Source of the DNA: CAVPMW01 sp963706515
GTDB lineage: Bacteria; Chloroflexota; Anaerolineae; Anaerolineales; UBA4823
DNA length: 64,000 nucleotides
NCBI GenBank assembly: GCA_963706515.1
Contig: CAVPMW010000006.1
Span: forward strand, 1 to 64,000
Direction of reading: 5' to 3'
Shown: one piece after another, positions 47,001-54,958 of the stretch
Position numbering within the stretch: the first letter of the stretch is position 1
Layout: each line of letters starts with the position of its first letter
Program-made: the position numbers and the translations under genes
Notes under the pieces: generated by a model
What the model was told of the DNA's origin: nothing
Seen by the model: the letters and a program-made list of their open reading frames with translations, nothing else
Database searches by the model: none

Positions 47001-47915
47001 TCAACCGCGCTCGCCGATAGTCACATTGATGGTTGCCGGTTGGCCGCCGCGCAGCACCTGCACCGGGGTAGACTGCCCCACGCGGGCGCCAGCCAGGCGG
47101 GCCAGCAGCTCGTCCGGGTCGCTCAGCGCCTGCCCGTCCAGCCCGACCAGGATATCCCCGACCAGCAGCCCGCCCTTGGCAGCCGGGCTGCCCTCCTCCA
47201 CCCACACCAGGAGCAAGCCGGCTTCCTGTTCACGACCCAGCGCCTGCTGTTGGGCGGCAGGGATAGGCGTGGGCTGGCTGCGCACGCCCAGGTAGCCGCG
47301 GCGCACGCTGCCGTGCTCGGCCAGCGACTTGGCCACCCCCCAGGCCAGGCCTGCCGGGATGGTCACTGCCACCCCGCGCCCCAGCCCGGAGGTGTTAATG
47401 CCCAGCACCTTGCCGGAGGCATCCACCAGCGGGCCGCCCGAAAAGCCAGGGTAGGGGATGGTGTCGGTGCGGATATAGCTTTCCAGCAGGCCGCCGCGCC
47501 CGGTGCGCACGGGTCCGCCCAGGGCAGATACGACGCCCAGGCTGGCCTCTATGCCTTCCGCGGAAGGTCGCCCGAGCGCCAGCGCCAGCTGTCCGACGCG
47601 CGCCGGCTGCTGAACGGGTTCGGCGACTGCCAGGGCAGGCTTTTCCACGCGCAGCAGCGCCAGGTCGGTGCCGGAGTCGCGCCCGGCCAGGCTGGCATTC
47701 AAGGTAGTGCCGTCCGGCAGGGTGACGTGCAGGTCATCTTCGCGTTCCACTGCGTGGTCAGCCGTCAGCACCAGGTCGGCGGCATACGCCACGCCGCTGG
47801 CTGGCATCCGCCGGCGGGCGTCCACGGTTACCGTGGCGGCCCCGGCTTTGGCTACCGCCTCTGCCATGGCCTCGGATAGTGCAATTAAGGGGTTTAGATC
47901 GTCGCTTGGCGACAT
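47001..47915 (-). CDS. HtrA-like serine protease with PDZ domain
   Basis: 304 residues. His in LVLTADHAVERED, Asp in DSGTDLALLRVE, Ser in YPGFSGGPLVDAS form the triad. A PDZ domain covers about residues 205-300 (RRGYLGVRSQPTPIP, LLVWVEEGSPAAKGGLLVGD). No signal peptide or membrane anchor precedes the protease domain, unusual for the family. First of the three-gene run with the second protease and the regulator; protein quality control or signal processing is possible. Confidence 0.87.
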   Translation of the reverse strand: MSPSDDLNPLIALSEAMAEAVAKAGAATVTVDARRRMPASGVAYAADLVLTADHAVEREDDLHVTLPDGTTLNASLAGRDSGTDLALLRVEKPALAVAEPVQQPARVGQLALALGRPSAEGIEASLGVVSALGGPVRTGRGGLLESYIRTDTIPYPGFSGGPLVDASGKVLGINTSGLGRGVAVTIPAGLAWGVAKSLAEHGSVRRGYLGVRSQPTPIPAAQQQALGREQEAGLLLVWVEEGSPAAKGGLLVGDILVGLDGQALSDPDELLARLAGARVGQSTPVQVLRGGQPATINVTIGERG

Positions 47916-47928
47916 AAGGTCATCTCCT

Positions 47929-49716
47929 TCAGTTTATATCATGGATAGGACTGAAACCAGTCCTGCTGACCATGATCATAGCAGTTTGAAGCCCGTGGCG
48001 CATCACCCGATCGGGCAGGTCGGTACCTAAGAATGGGGAGGAGAGTGCAAAAAAAGATGAATGCGGGCAAATGCCCGCATTCATCTTTTTTTGCGGGATA
48101 ACCCGAATTAAGCGAATGAGCGGCAGGTAGCGGCGAATGGTCTGTACCAATCGAGAATCGACTGGAGCCCACCCCACCTGCCCGCCGAACTCCACGTTCC
48201 ACCAGTAGAGACCCTTGGCATAGATGCCGTTGAGCGCACTATCCTGGACGTCGCCCGGGGTGCCGGCGTTGATCGTGGCGATGGAGGGGTAGTTCGTGCC
48301 CGGTCCCAGGCGCAGGTTGATCGCGCTGCCGGGTGTGTAGGTCCCGCCGGGCAGGAACAGCGTCGAGGTGACCGGCGCCTGCACCTCTACCATCAGCATC
48401 CCGTTGGCGACCGCCGGCTCGCAGTTGCCGGGCGTGCAGGCTTCGATCTCCTCGGGGGTGTAGCTGTGCCCGGGCTCGTCAGGGATCTGCTGCTGGGCGC
48501 TGCGGCAGTCGGTAAAGTTGCAGTAGGTATCGTTGACGATCTGCCCGTTCACTGCCATGGTCGCCGAGCCGCCGCTGTCCTCGGAGACAGCGTCCGTGGC
48601 GCCCAGGTTGGATTTAGCCCATTGGGCGAGGGCGGGCAGGGTCATCCCGAGGCTAACCCCGGGGTGCTTGCCGTCTACCACGATGAAGTAGACGTAGTCC
48701 GCGCTGTAGGCGATGGCGGTGCGGGCGTTGCGCACCACCGGGTCTCCGCCGTTGGGGTAGCTCTGCACGACGCCGCCTTTCAGGAAGTATTTGTCTCCAC
48801 CGATGCTGGCATAGGTATTGGTCCAGTCCCGGCCGTGGGCTGGGGTGCTCTGGCACCAGCTGATCGCCTGGGAGATGCCAATGCGCGCGCCGGTCGCGGC
48901 GTAGAACAGAAGTACCTCTTCCGGAGTCCCCTTAGCTGACAACACAATGTAGTTGAATGGGATGGTGCTGGAGCCGTGGGGACGTACCTCACGGATGGTA
49001 CCCTTGGCCATCGCCGGGTTGGGCAAGATCGCCGCCGGCCTGTCCATCTCCACCAGCACCTCGGTGCCGGTATCGTCGGTACCGGTAGTTTGCCCATACT
49101 GAGGGGTGTAAAGGATGATCTTGATCATTGCTCGCGCGCCTACGTTCACGCCCTGGAATTTCTGGCCACTAGTATTTAAGGGAACATCCTGCGCGTCCAG
49201 GTAGTAGATGCGCTGGTCATCCGCCTTGTAGTAATTGCACTCGCCGATGAACGCCTCGCGGCTCGAGGTCCAGGCGAAGCCGCCGACCGACTGGTTTTCG
49301 GTAAAGCGCTTGGCGCTCCAGCCGGACTGTATTTGCCCGCTCCACGGGGTGCCTTCGGCTTCGAAAGGGGGACCAAAGAAGAAGCCGTTGATCGCCACCG
49401 CCACCTTGTTGCGCGTGCCCCACTCCTTGTTCCAGAAGCCGATCGCCTGGTCGTAGCGCCGTGACATGGCCGGGACGGATTCGCGCACCCCGTCGTTGAG
49501 GTAACCGCTGGCAATGCTGGATTCGATGGTCACGTTCGGGTTCTGGCGGTCCATGCGCGCCACGTAAATGTTCACCGGATCGGAGAGATGGTAATGGTTG
49601 TAGTCGATGCCCGGGACGATCGACGTCCAGGCGTCCGGCTCGGCGGTTACCCTGGCGGGCAGGAATACCCCCAGCAGTACCAGGAGCAGTGTTATCGATA
49701 GCAAGCGGCGTCTCAT
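47929..49716 (-). CDS. Secreted phosphodiester glycosidase (NAGPA domain) with SH3 domain
   Basis: 595 residues. Signal peptide RRRLLSITLLLVLLGVFLPA. The NAGPA-type domain includes VAVAINGFFFGPPFEAEGTP, YFIVVDGKHPGVSLGMTLPA and DAVSEDSGGSATMAVNGQIV, as in exopolysaccharide phosphodiester glycosidases. A bacterial SH3-like domain follows (AINLRLGPGTNYPSIATING-like, YWWNVEFGGQVGWAPVDSRL). The last ~75 codons run through the palindrome at 48047-48094 and look non-native; the original stop probably lay near 48115. Acts outside the cell on wall or capsule sugars. Confidence 0.82.
   Translation of the reverse strand: MRRRLLSITLLLVLLGVFLPARVTAEPDAWTSIVPGIDYNHYHLSDPVNIYVARMDRQNPNVTIESSIASGYLNDGVRESVPAMSRRYDQAIGFWNKEWGTRNKVAVAINGFFFGPPFEAEGTPWSGQIQSGWSAKRFTENQSVGGFAWTSSREAFIGECNYYKADDQRIYYLDAQDVPLNTSGQKFQGVNVGARAMIKIILYTPQYGQTTGTDDTGTEVLVEMDRPAAILPNPAMAKGTIREVRPHGSSTIPFNYIVLSAKGTPEEVLLFYAATGARIGISQAISWCQSTPAHGRDWTNTYASIGGDKYFLKGGVVQSYPNGGDPVVRNARTAIAYSADYVYFIVVDGKHPGVSLGMTLPALAQWAKSNLGATDAVSEDSGGSATMAVNGQIVNDTYCNFTDCRSAQQQIPDEPGHSYTPEEIEACTPGNCEPAVANGMLMVEVQAPVTSTLFLPGGTYTPGSAINLRLGPGTNYPSIATINAGTPGDVQDSALNGIYAKGLYWWNVEFGGQVGWAPVDSRLVQTIRRYLPLIRLIRVIPQKKMNAGICPHSSFFALSSPFLGTDLPDRVMRHGLQTAMIMVSRTGFSPIHDIN
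48047..48094. repeat. Long palindrome inside the glycosidase 3' end
   Basis: Perfect 22-bp stem (48047-48068 / 48073-48094, loop AAAT) with GATGAATGCGGGC. It resembles the stem GGATGAATTGCGGGC of the MITE-like copies but lacks their flanks. It is read through by the glycosidase frame, encoding QKKMNAGICPHSSFF. Confidence 0.92.
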
Positions 49717-49843
49717 GCGCGGGTCACCTCACTGGGTTATGGCTGCTGGCTGCTAACAAAGTTGCCAGTTAAATCGCTGTGTCCTTGACTATAATTGTCC
49801 AATTCAGATAAGCAATTTTACCATTGCAACCCGTGTGCCAGAA

Positions 49844-50962
49844 ATGCCATCGACCCTGAAATACCAGCGCATCGTCGTCAAGATCGGTACCTCTACGATC
49901 ACTTCCGGCACGCCGCGCCTTTCCCCGCCGCGCCTGGTGGAGCTGGTCAGGCAGATGGCCGGTTTGCACGCCGCCGGCTGCGAGCTGATCGTGGTCACCT
50001 CCGGGGCGATCGCCGCCGGGCGGGAGGGGCTGGGCTTCCCGCAGCTGCCCAAGGACATCCCCGCCAAGCAGATGCTGGCTGCGATCGGGCAGCCGCGCCT
50101 GATGGCGCTGTACGAGCAGCTCTTTGGTCTGTACGGGCTGAGCGTGGCGCAGGTGCTGCTCACCCGCGCAGACCTGAACGACCGGCGGCGCTACCTGAAC
50201 TCGCGCAACACGCTGGCAGCGCTGCTCGCGCAGCACGTCGTCCCGATTGTCAATGAAAACGATACGGTGGCTACCGAGGAAATCCGCGTCGGGGATAACG
50301 ATAACCTGTCGGCGCTGGTCTCCAACCTGATCGAGGCCGACCTGCTGGTGCTGCTCACCGACCAGGCGGGGCTGTTCACCGCCGACCCGCGGCGCGACCC
50401 GCAGGCCAGGCTGGTGCGCGAGGTGACCGGGACGGAGATCCCGGCTGAGCTGTGGCAGGCAGCTGGCGGCAGCGGGGGCGGGCTGGGCACCGGCGGGATG
50501 GTCACCAAGCTGCAGGCTGCCGACCTGGCGCGGCGCTCAGGGACGCTGGTGGCGATCGCCAGCGGGAGCGAGCCGGACGTGCTGGAGCGCCTGGCGCAGG
50601 GCGAGGCGTTGGGGACGCGCTTCCACCCGGTAGCGACGGCGGTGGAGAGCCGCAAGCGCTACATCCTGGCGGGAGGCATGGCAGCCGGTCAATTGGTGGT
50701 GGACGAAGGAGCAGTGCGCGCCCTGCGCAGCGGCGGCAGCCTGCTGCCGGTGGGGGTGACCGCCGTGGAGGGCAGCTTCGAGCGCGGCGATACTATCCGC
50801 GTGGTGGACCCCGGCGGGCGGGAGATCGCCCGCGGGCTGGCAAATTACGCCGCAGACGACCTGGGGCGCATCCGCGGCCAGCGCTCGGATAAGATCGAGA
50901 GCATCCTGGGGTTCGCTTACGGGGAAGAGGTCGTCCACCGCAGCAACATGGTGCTTCTATAG
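49844..50962 (+). CDS. proB: Glutamate 5-kinase
   Basis: First step of proline synthesis from glutamate. About 372 residues: RIVVKIGTSTITSGTPRL (amino acid kinase start), IVVTSGAIAAGREGLG, IVNENDTVATEEIRVGDNDN, LLTDQAGLFTADPR and GTGGMVTKLQAADLARRSG, then a C-terminal PUA domain (RALRSGGSLLPVGVTAVEGS). ATG 49844 or GTG 49835 could start it; no strong SD is seen. TATAAT lies at 49790. proA is not adjacent but 4.7 kb downstream. Confidence 0.95.
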   Translation: MPSTLKYQRIVVKIGTSTITSGTPRLSPPRLVELVRQMAGLHAAGCELIVVTSGAIAAGREGLGFPQLPKDIPAKQMLAAIGQPRLMALYEQLFGLYGLSVAQVLLTRADLNDRRRYLNSRNTLAALLAQHVVPIVNENDTVATEEIRVGDNDNLSALVSNLIEADLLVLLTDQAGLFTADPRRDPQARLVREVTGTEIPAELWQAAGGSGGGLGTGGMVTKLQAADLARRSGTLVAIASGSEPDVLERLAQGEALGTRFHPVATAVESRKRYILAGGMAAGQLVVDEGAVRALRSGGSLLPVGVTAVEGSFERGDTIRVVDPGGREIARGLANYAADDLGRIRGQRSDKIESILGFAYGEEVVHRSNMVLL

Positions 50963-51030
50963 TCCTTGGGGGCCGAGGTATAGCCCAGCGATCCCCATTG
51001 GGCGAAACTGACTTCATCCCCGAAAAAAAA

Positions 51031-51242
51031 TGGGCAACCACGTGCTCACGGGCGTGGGTCATAATCTCCGGCCAGACCGTCTGATGACTGATCGCCCACT
51101 GTTCCTCGACCTGGCTCAGCCCCTCGCCGCGGGCAATGGCCAACAGCACCGCGATCCGGCGCACCAAACGCACATCCCCAAGCGCATACGCTTCATGCAA
51201 TTGCCGCTGTCGCCTGGAGCCGGTGTTAGGCGGCGTTGTCAC
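51031..51242 (-). pseudogene. N-terminal fragment of an IS630-type transposase
   Basis: Reads MTTPPNTGSRRQRQLHEAYA then GDVRLVRRIAVLLAIARGEG and LSQVEEQWAISHQTVW, the helix-turn-helix start of IS630-family transposases; the sense is lost after ~60 residues and the catalytic DDE part is absent. Its start coincides with a TGTTAGGCGGC motif (51224-51234). The remaining bases 50963-51030 show nothing clear. Confidence 0.55.
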
Positions 51243-51248
51243 ATATAC

Positions 51249-51716
51249 TTATTCTCTCCGTTCAAGTTCTTCAGGTGTCGGTTTCTGGAAGAACTCTATC
51301 CAAGGCTTCATACTTTCTTCGGAAATGTGGAAGCTCTCCTGTGAAGGTTGCGAATTCCTGACCGCAAGCCGCCTCAGTAGCTCCTCTTCCGGCACATCAA
51401 GAAAATGTACTTCACTGCTGGCTCCAAGGCGTTTCGCCCGCAGCCGGTAATCTTCGCGTTCTTCTCGTGCCCAAAAGCCAAAATCGAGGATGACATTCGT
51501 TCCCAATTCCAACGCTCTGCTCGCGATATTCCAAAGCATAGCCTCGATAAAACTATGTCGGGCATCATGTTCTGGCTCTTTCGCATCTTGACCAAAAAGA
51601 CCAACCTGCCACTCATCGGGTGTCAATCGAAGTGCTGACCGTTCATGTTCAAGCTTCTTTGCAAGCGTTGTTTTCCCTGAACAAGGAAGTCCAACCATCA
51701 GATGAAGAGTTGCCAC
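51249..51716 (-). CDS. P-loop kinase-like ATPase (AAA_33/zeta-toxin-like)
   Basis: 155 residues. Walker A HLMVGLPCSGKTTLAKKLE, a conserved RLTPDEWQVGLFG (substrate Asp), NVILDFGFWAREEREDYRL and VHFLDVPEEELLRRLAVRN with an Arg-rich lid. This is the small kinase group related to polynucleotide kinase, chloramphenicol phosphotransferase and zeta toxins; the substrate is unknown. AGGAG lies upstream. The gene is bracketed by inverted copies of TGTTAGGCGGC (51224-51234 and 51745-51755), as expected for an integron cassette. Confidence 0.85.
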   Translation of the reverse strand: MATLHLMVGLPCSGKTTLAKKLEHERSALRLTPDEWQVGLFGQDAKEPEHDARHSFIEAMLWNIASRALELGTNVILDFGFWAREEREDYRLRAKRLGASSEVHFLDVPEEELLRRLAVRNSQPSQESFHISEESMKPWIEFFQKPTPEELERRE

Positions 51717-51729
51717 ACTTTTTACTCCT

Positions 51730-51777
51730 AAGGATCGTTTACAAGCCGCCTAACAGTATATAGTATATTCGATCCTT
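51730..51777. other. Candidate integron recombination site
   Basis: GCCGCCTAACA (51745-51755) contains GTTAGGC on the minus strand, matching the core-site consensus GTTRRRY, and lies between the kinase cassette and the divergent integrase fragment. It is bracketed by AAGGATCG / CGATCCTT (51730-51737, 51770-51777). Confidence 0.4.
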
Positions 51778-51810
51778 TGATCTCTCATGCAAATCCTCGG
51801 AGCATAAAAC

Positions 51811-51993
51811 ATGGAAAGCCGCCCCAAAAAACTCCTGGACCAGGTGCGCGACGCCATCCGAGTCAAGCATTACGCCCGCAACACCGAACAAGCGTATGTT
51901 TACTGGATCAAAAAATATATCCTCTTCCATCATAAACGCCATCCCAAAGAGATGGGTACTGGCGAAGTTCAGGCTTTCCTAACCCACCTATAG
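51811..51993 (+). pseudogene. N-terminal fragment of an integron-type tyrosine recombinase
   Basis: 60 codons: PKKLLDQVRDAIRVKHYARN, TEQAYVYWIKKYILFHHKRH and PKEMGTGEVQAFLTHL match the SAM-like N-terminal domain of integron integrases. A stop follows where the family normally continues, and the catalytic domain (R-H-R-Y) is missing. The remaining sequence to 52095 shows no further match. It is read away from the kinase cassette, as intI usually is. Confidence 0.7.
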
Positions 51994-52095
51994 CGGTTAA
52001 GAAAATGATTTTGACAAAGCGGTGCTTTTTCAATATAGAGGAAGGACGGCACGAAAATGTCTAAAACATTATCTTAAGGTCTATAGTAGTGTATT

Positions 52096-52129
52096 ATCAC
52101 TTGACGATATTATCGTCTGGTGATACTAT
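52096..52129 (+). promoter_or_regulatory. HigBA promoter with palindromic operator
   Basis: -35 TTGACG (52101-52106), a 17-bp spacer and -10 TACTAT (52124-52129). The palindrome GACGATA-T-TATCGTC (52103-52117), extended by ATCAC / GTGAT on the outside, covers the spacer, ideal for autorepression by the HigA product. Confidence 0.75.
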
Positions 52130-52135
52130 TGAAAC

Positions 52136-52420
52136 ATGATCAAATCCTTCGCCTCTAAAGAAGCGGAGATGATTTACCTTGGCAGAATATCCAAGAAATT
52201 ACCGTTGGAAGTGCAGCGTGCTGCCCGTCGCAAATTGATTTATCTGGATTCTGCTGAGGATCTAACGGACCTGCGAGCCCCACCCGGCAACAGGCTTGAG
52301 AAACTTAAGGGTGAGCGAGCAGGCCAGTACAGTATTCGCATCAATAATCAATGGCGGATTTGTTTTGAATGGGTCGAGAATAACGCTGAAAATGTCGAAA
52401 TCGTTGACTACCACTCTTGA
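52136..52420 (+). CDS. higB: HigB-type toxin (RelE superfamily mRNA interferase)
   Basis: 94 residues: MIKSFASKEAEMIYLGRIS, RKLIYLDSAEDLTDLRAPPG, NRLEKLKGERAGQYSIRINN and QWRICFEWVENNAENVEIVD. This is the HigB (Plasmid killer) pattern with the C-terminal SIRINNQWRICF strand. Ribosome-dependent mRNA cleavage is expected. Toxin precedes antitoxin, as typical for HigBA. Confidence 0.93.
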   Translation: MIKSFASKEAEMIYLGRISKKLPLEVQRAARRKLIYLDSAEDLTDLRAPPGNRLEKLKGERAGQYSIRINNQWRICFEWVENNAENVEIVDYHS

Positions 52421-52431
52421 GTGAGAATATT

Positions 52432-52725
52432 ATGGATAAAACTCTTTCCCCAATTCACCCCGGCGAAGTCCTTCTGGAAGACTTCATGATCCCGCTCGGG
52501 CTAAGCCAGTACCGGTTAGCCAAAGACATTGGCGTAGCGCCAATCCGGATCAGCCAGATTGTGCACGGTCGGCGCGCAATTACTGCCGATACTGCCCTGA
52601 GGCTGGCGCGTTATTTTGGCACGAGCGCCTCCGTCTGGCTGCGAATGCAGGTGCGTTACGACCTGGAAGTTGCCGAGAGAGAGCTGAAAGAACGCATCGA
52701 CCGTGAAGTGAAGGTTTACCAATAA
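52432..52725 (+). CDS. higA: HigA-type antitoxin (Xre HTH)
   Basis: 97 residues from the ATG at 52432; a TTG at 52417 overlapping the higB stop is an alternative. IHPGEVLLEDFMIPLGLSQY, RLAKDIGVAPIRISQIVHGR and RAITADTALRLARYFGTSAS form the VapI/HigA helix-turn-helix. It binds and neutralises HigB and probably represses the promoter at 52101-52129. Confidence 0.93.
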   Translation: MDKTLSPIHPGEVLLEDFMIPLGLSQYRLAKDIGVAPIRISQIVHGRRAITADTALRLARYFGTSASVWLRMQVRYDLEVAERELKERIDREVKVYQ

Positions 52726-52732
52726 CCTTTCT

Positions 52733-53545
52733 CTAGCCTCCTCTCCCCGGGCGGCTGCGCTGCTGCCGCCAGTAAAAGAAGATCAGCAATAGCGTCACCA
52801 CGGCGACCAGGAAAGCATATACCCCAGAAGTGGGGCGCCTGAAGTCGAATTCCGCGTGGAAAACGATCACGCTGAGGGTGACCGCAGCCCCAAACAGGAT
52901 GTTGAGCAGCACCCCGCGGCGGATCTCATCCCAGTCCGCGGCCAGGGCCATGCTGCCAGCCCACACCGACCAGCCCAGGAACCAGGCGGCGATGATGCGT
53001 GCATCGAAGGGGTTCAGGTCCCAGGGCCAGCGCAATGTCAGCCACTGCGGGTTGATCACCAGAAAGGCGCCCATAAGCCCGAGGAGGGCCACTTCGAAGA
53101 TCAGCAGGCGGCGGAACCAGGTTTTCAATGGCCCACCGCTGGTCAGCGGCTCCCCGACTGCCGCCGCGCCGCGCGGGATGAGGAAGATCATGATTACCGG
53201 CTCGGAGGTGTACAGGATCACCCACAGGTGGGCGACGAAGAAGCGCCAGTTCACTTCGTCGGCGTGCCACAGGGTAGCCAGCAGCAGCGTGCCGGTGAAG
53301 ACCATGTTGCCCCAAAAGGTCCAGCGCAGCTTGCGCCAGTCTTTCTCGAAAACGAACTGCAGGAAGAAAAAGGTCCGGAATATGTAGCCAACGCCAATGA
53401 AAACCTCCGCCAGGCGCGGCGCGGTCACCCAGGCGAAGTACTGCGGGACGTATTGGGGGAAGAATAACATCCATATAGCAAAAACGGCGGCGAAGAACGC
53501 CCCACTCAGTCCCCACAGGCGGAATCCGGATGGCGTCGGTATCAT
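52733..53545 (-). CDS. Multi-TM membrane protein of unknown function
   Basis: 270 residues, about seven to eight TM helices (LSGAFFAAVFAIWMLFFPQY, MVFTGTLLLATLWHADEVNW, RRLLIFEVALLGLMGAFLVI, VYAFLVAVVTLLLIFFYWR). It ends with a basic tail QQRSRPGRGG. Family not recognised. Co-directional with and 19 bp after the cupredoxin gene, so the two may work together. Confidence 0.7.
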   Translation of the reverse strand: MIPTPSGFRLWGLSGAFFAAVFAIWMLFFPQYVPQYFAWVTAPRLAEVFIGVGYIFRTFFFLQFVFEKDWRKLRWTFWGNMVFTGTLLLATLWHADEVNWRFFVAHLWVILYTSEPVIMIFLIPRGAAAVGEPLTSGGPLKTWFRRLLIFEVALLGLMGAFLVINPQWLTLRWPWDLNPFDARIIAAWFLGWSVWAGSMALAADWDEIRRGVLLNILFGAAVTLSVIVFHAEFDFRRPTSGVYAFLVAVVTLLLIFFYWRQQRSRPGRGG

Positions 53546-53564
53546 GAGCTATCTCCTCTTTGGA

Positions 53565-54608
53565 TCAGGCAGAAAGCAAGGTTAACGCACCGCCGCCGGC
53601 GACCACCAGCGAGGCAGCCATGCTGCTCCCCCCGGCGTGGGCGACGATCAGCCATTCACCCATCCCGCCGCCGTCCTGGGCAGAGGCTTCGAGCAGGGAT
53701 AGGGAGACCCCTTCACCTGTGCCCAGCGCCTGCGCATCGACCCAGCCCTGCCCGTGCGCCCAACGGTGCCCGTGGAGGTAAAAGGTGATCGGTCGAGGCA
53801 GGGCGTTCAGCAGGCGGAGCGTCATGCGCGTCCCCTCACCGGCGAGCAGCACAGGCGTATTGCCCAGGTACTGGCGTCCGTTCAGGCACATGCCGGCGCC
53901 TTCCAGGTCGTGACAGACCAGCAGGTAATCGGCCATGCGCGGCGGTGGGGGCAGGGCGCCAAAATGGACGGAGCTGTCGCCTGCCTGGCGAGGCGGTTTA
54001 GGGGGCAAATCCGGCGGCTGCTCGCCCGGGGCGCGGATGAGCAGGATTCCCTGGGCGCCCACGCGCTGGCTCTGGTCTGCGTTCTGCCCGCCGTCCTGGT
54101 ACAGCCAGATTCCAGCCGCAGCGCGCTGCGGGACGCTCCAGTGGTAGGTGAAGCTTTCTCCGGGGGCGACTCGATCTCCCCGGCGTCCATTCTGCCCGGG
54201 GTCAGGCGGCGAGAGGGGATAGACCCCCTCGAAGCGCGCCTCGCGCTGGACGCCGTGCGGGTGCAGGCTGTGAATCCGTTCCGCCGCCGAGAGGTTGGCG
54301 CGCATATCCATATTGCGGAAATGCACCACGAGCTCATCGCCCACTTTGGCGATCAGCACGGCTCCCGGCAGCGTGCCGTGCGTCTGCTGCGGGTCAGGCT
54401 CTGTCAGGTCCCAGGGGTTGAGCGGCTGGTCGGCGGGCTGCTGCCAGTTCGGGGTATACCGGCGGAAGATCAGCGCCTCGCGCGGCAGCGGGCGGACCTT
54501 GCCGCCGGGGACCGGCTTTAATGGCACTTCGCCCGTGCGGTCTATCCCCCAGGGGCAGACGTCCCAGGCATGATTTTCGAGCTGCAGCCAGTATTCAATT
54601 GTTGCCAC
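53565..54608 (-). CDS. Cupredoxin-domain protein (multicopper oxidase-like)
   Basis: About 347 residues from a GTG at 54608, which has GGAGG at ideal spacing; an ATG at 54659 is the alternative. VGDELVVHFRNMDMRANLS, IHSLHPHGVQRE and SFTYHWSVPQRAAAGIWLYQ are typical for domain 1 of multicopper oxidases, with the HPHG copper motif. In the second half ITFYLHGHRWAHGQ carries a second partial site, but the full HCHxxxH cluster is absent. Electron transfer or copper binding is possible; no signal peptide is seen. Confidence 0.75.
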   Translation of the reverse strand: MATIEYWLQLENHAWDVCPWGIDRTGEVPLKPVPGGKVRPLPREALIFRRYTPNWQQPADQPLNPWDLTEPDPQQTHGTLPGAVLIAKVGDELVVHFRNMDMRANLSAAERIHSLHPHGVQREARFEGVYPLSPPDPGQNGRRGDRVAPGESFTYHWSVPQRAAAGIWLYQDGGQNADQSQRVGAQGILLIRAPGEQPPDLPPKPPRQAGDSSVHFGALPPPPRMADYLLVCHDLEGAGMCLNGRQYLGNTPVLLAGEGTRMTLRLLNALPRPITFYLHGHRWAHGQGWVDAQALGTGEGVSLSLLEASAQDGGGMGEWLIVAHAGGSSMAASLVVAGGGALTLLSA

Positions 54609-54844
54609 GAGTTCCTCCAAACGATGTTGCGGGGTCAGGTCATCGATTGTGGATATCATTTCTCCCCATACGGGGAGAATTATACGTAATTCGACTGTTG
54701 ATGTCAAATTTATTCTCCTCTTGTATCCGGCTGGAATACGCGATAATATACCAATTGCTATCGCTTATATCTTATACAATTCCAGCACCTGCCCATCCTC
54801 CCAATCTGCGGGCACCAGCGGGCTTTTAGTGGGTTTAGGGCCTA

Positions 54845-54930
54845 TCCGAAAATGAATGGGAGAACCGATTTTGGGGTGTGTGCGGCTTCGCCGCACACAC
54901 CCCAAAATCGGAACCTCTCATAATTTCGGA
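54845..54930. repeat. 86-bp bipartite palindrome
   Basis: Outer arms TCCGAAA / TTTCGGA, an imperfect middle, and a perfect 22-bp inner stem with CCGATTTTGGGGTGTGTG and CGGC around loop TTC. It closely resembles 62623-62710 and lies between divergent genes (cupredoxin and metallo-hydrolase). The remainder of 54609-54844 holds AT-rich likely promoter sequence. Confidence 0.92.
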
Positions 54931-54958
54931 CAGGTTCTTATGATTAAGGAGGCATTCC

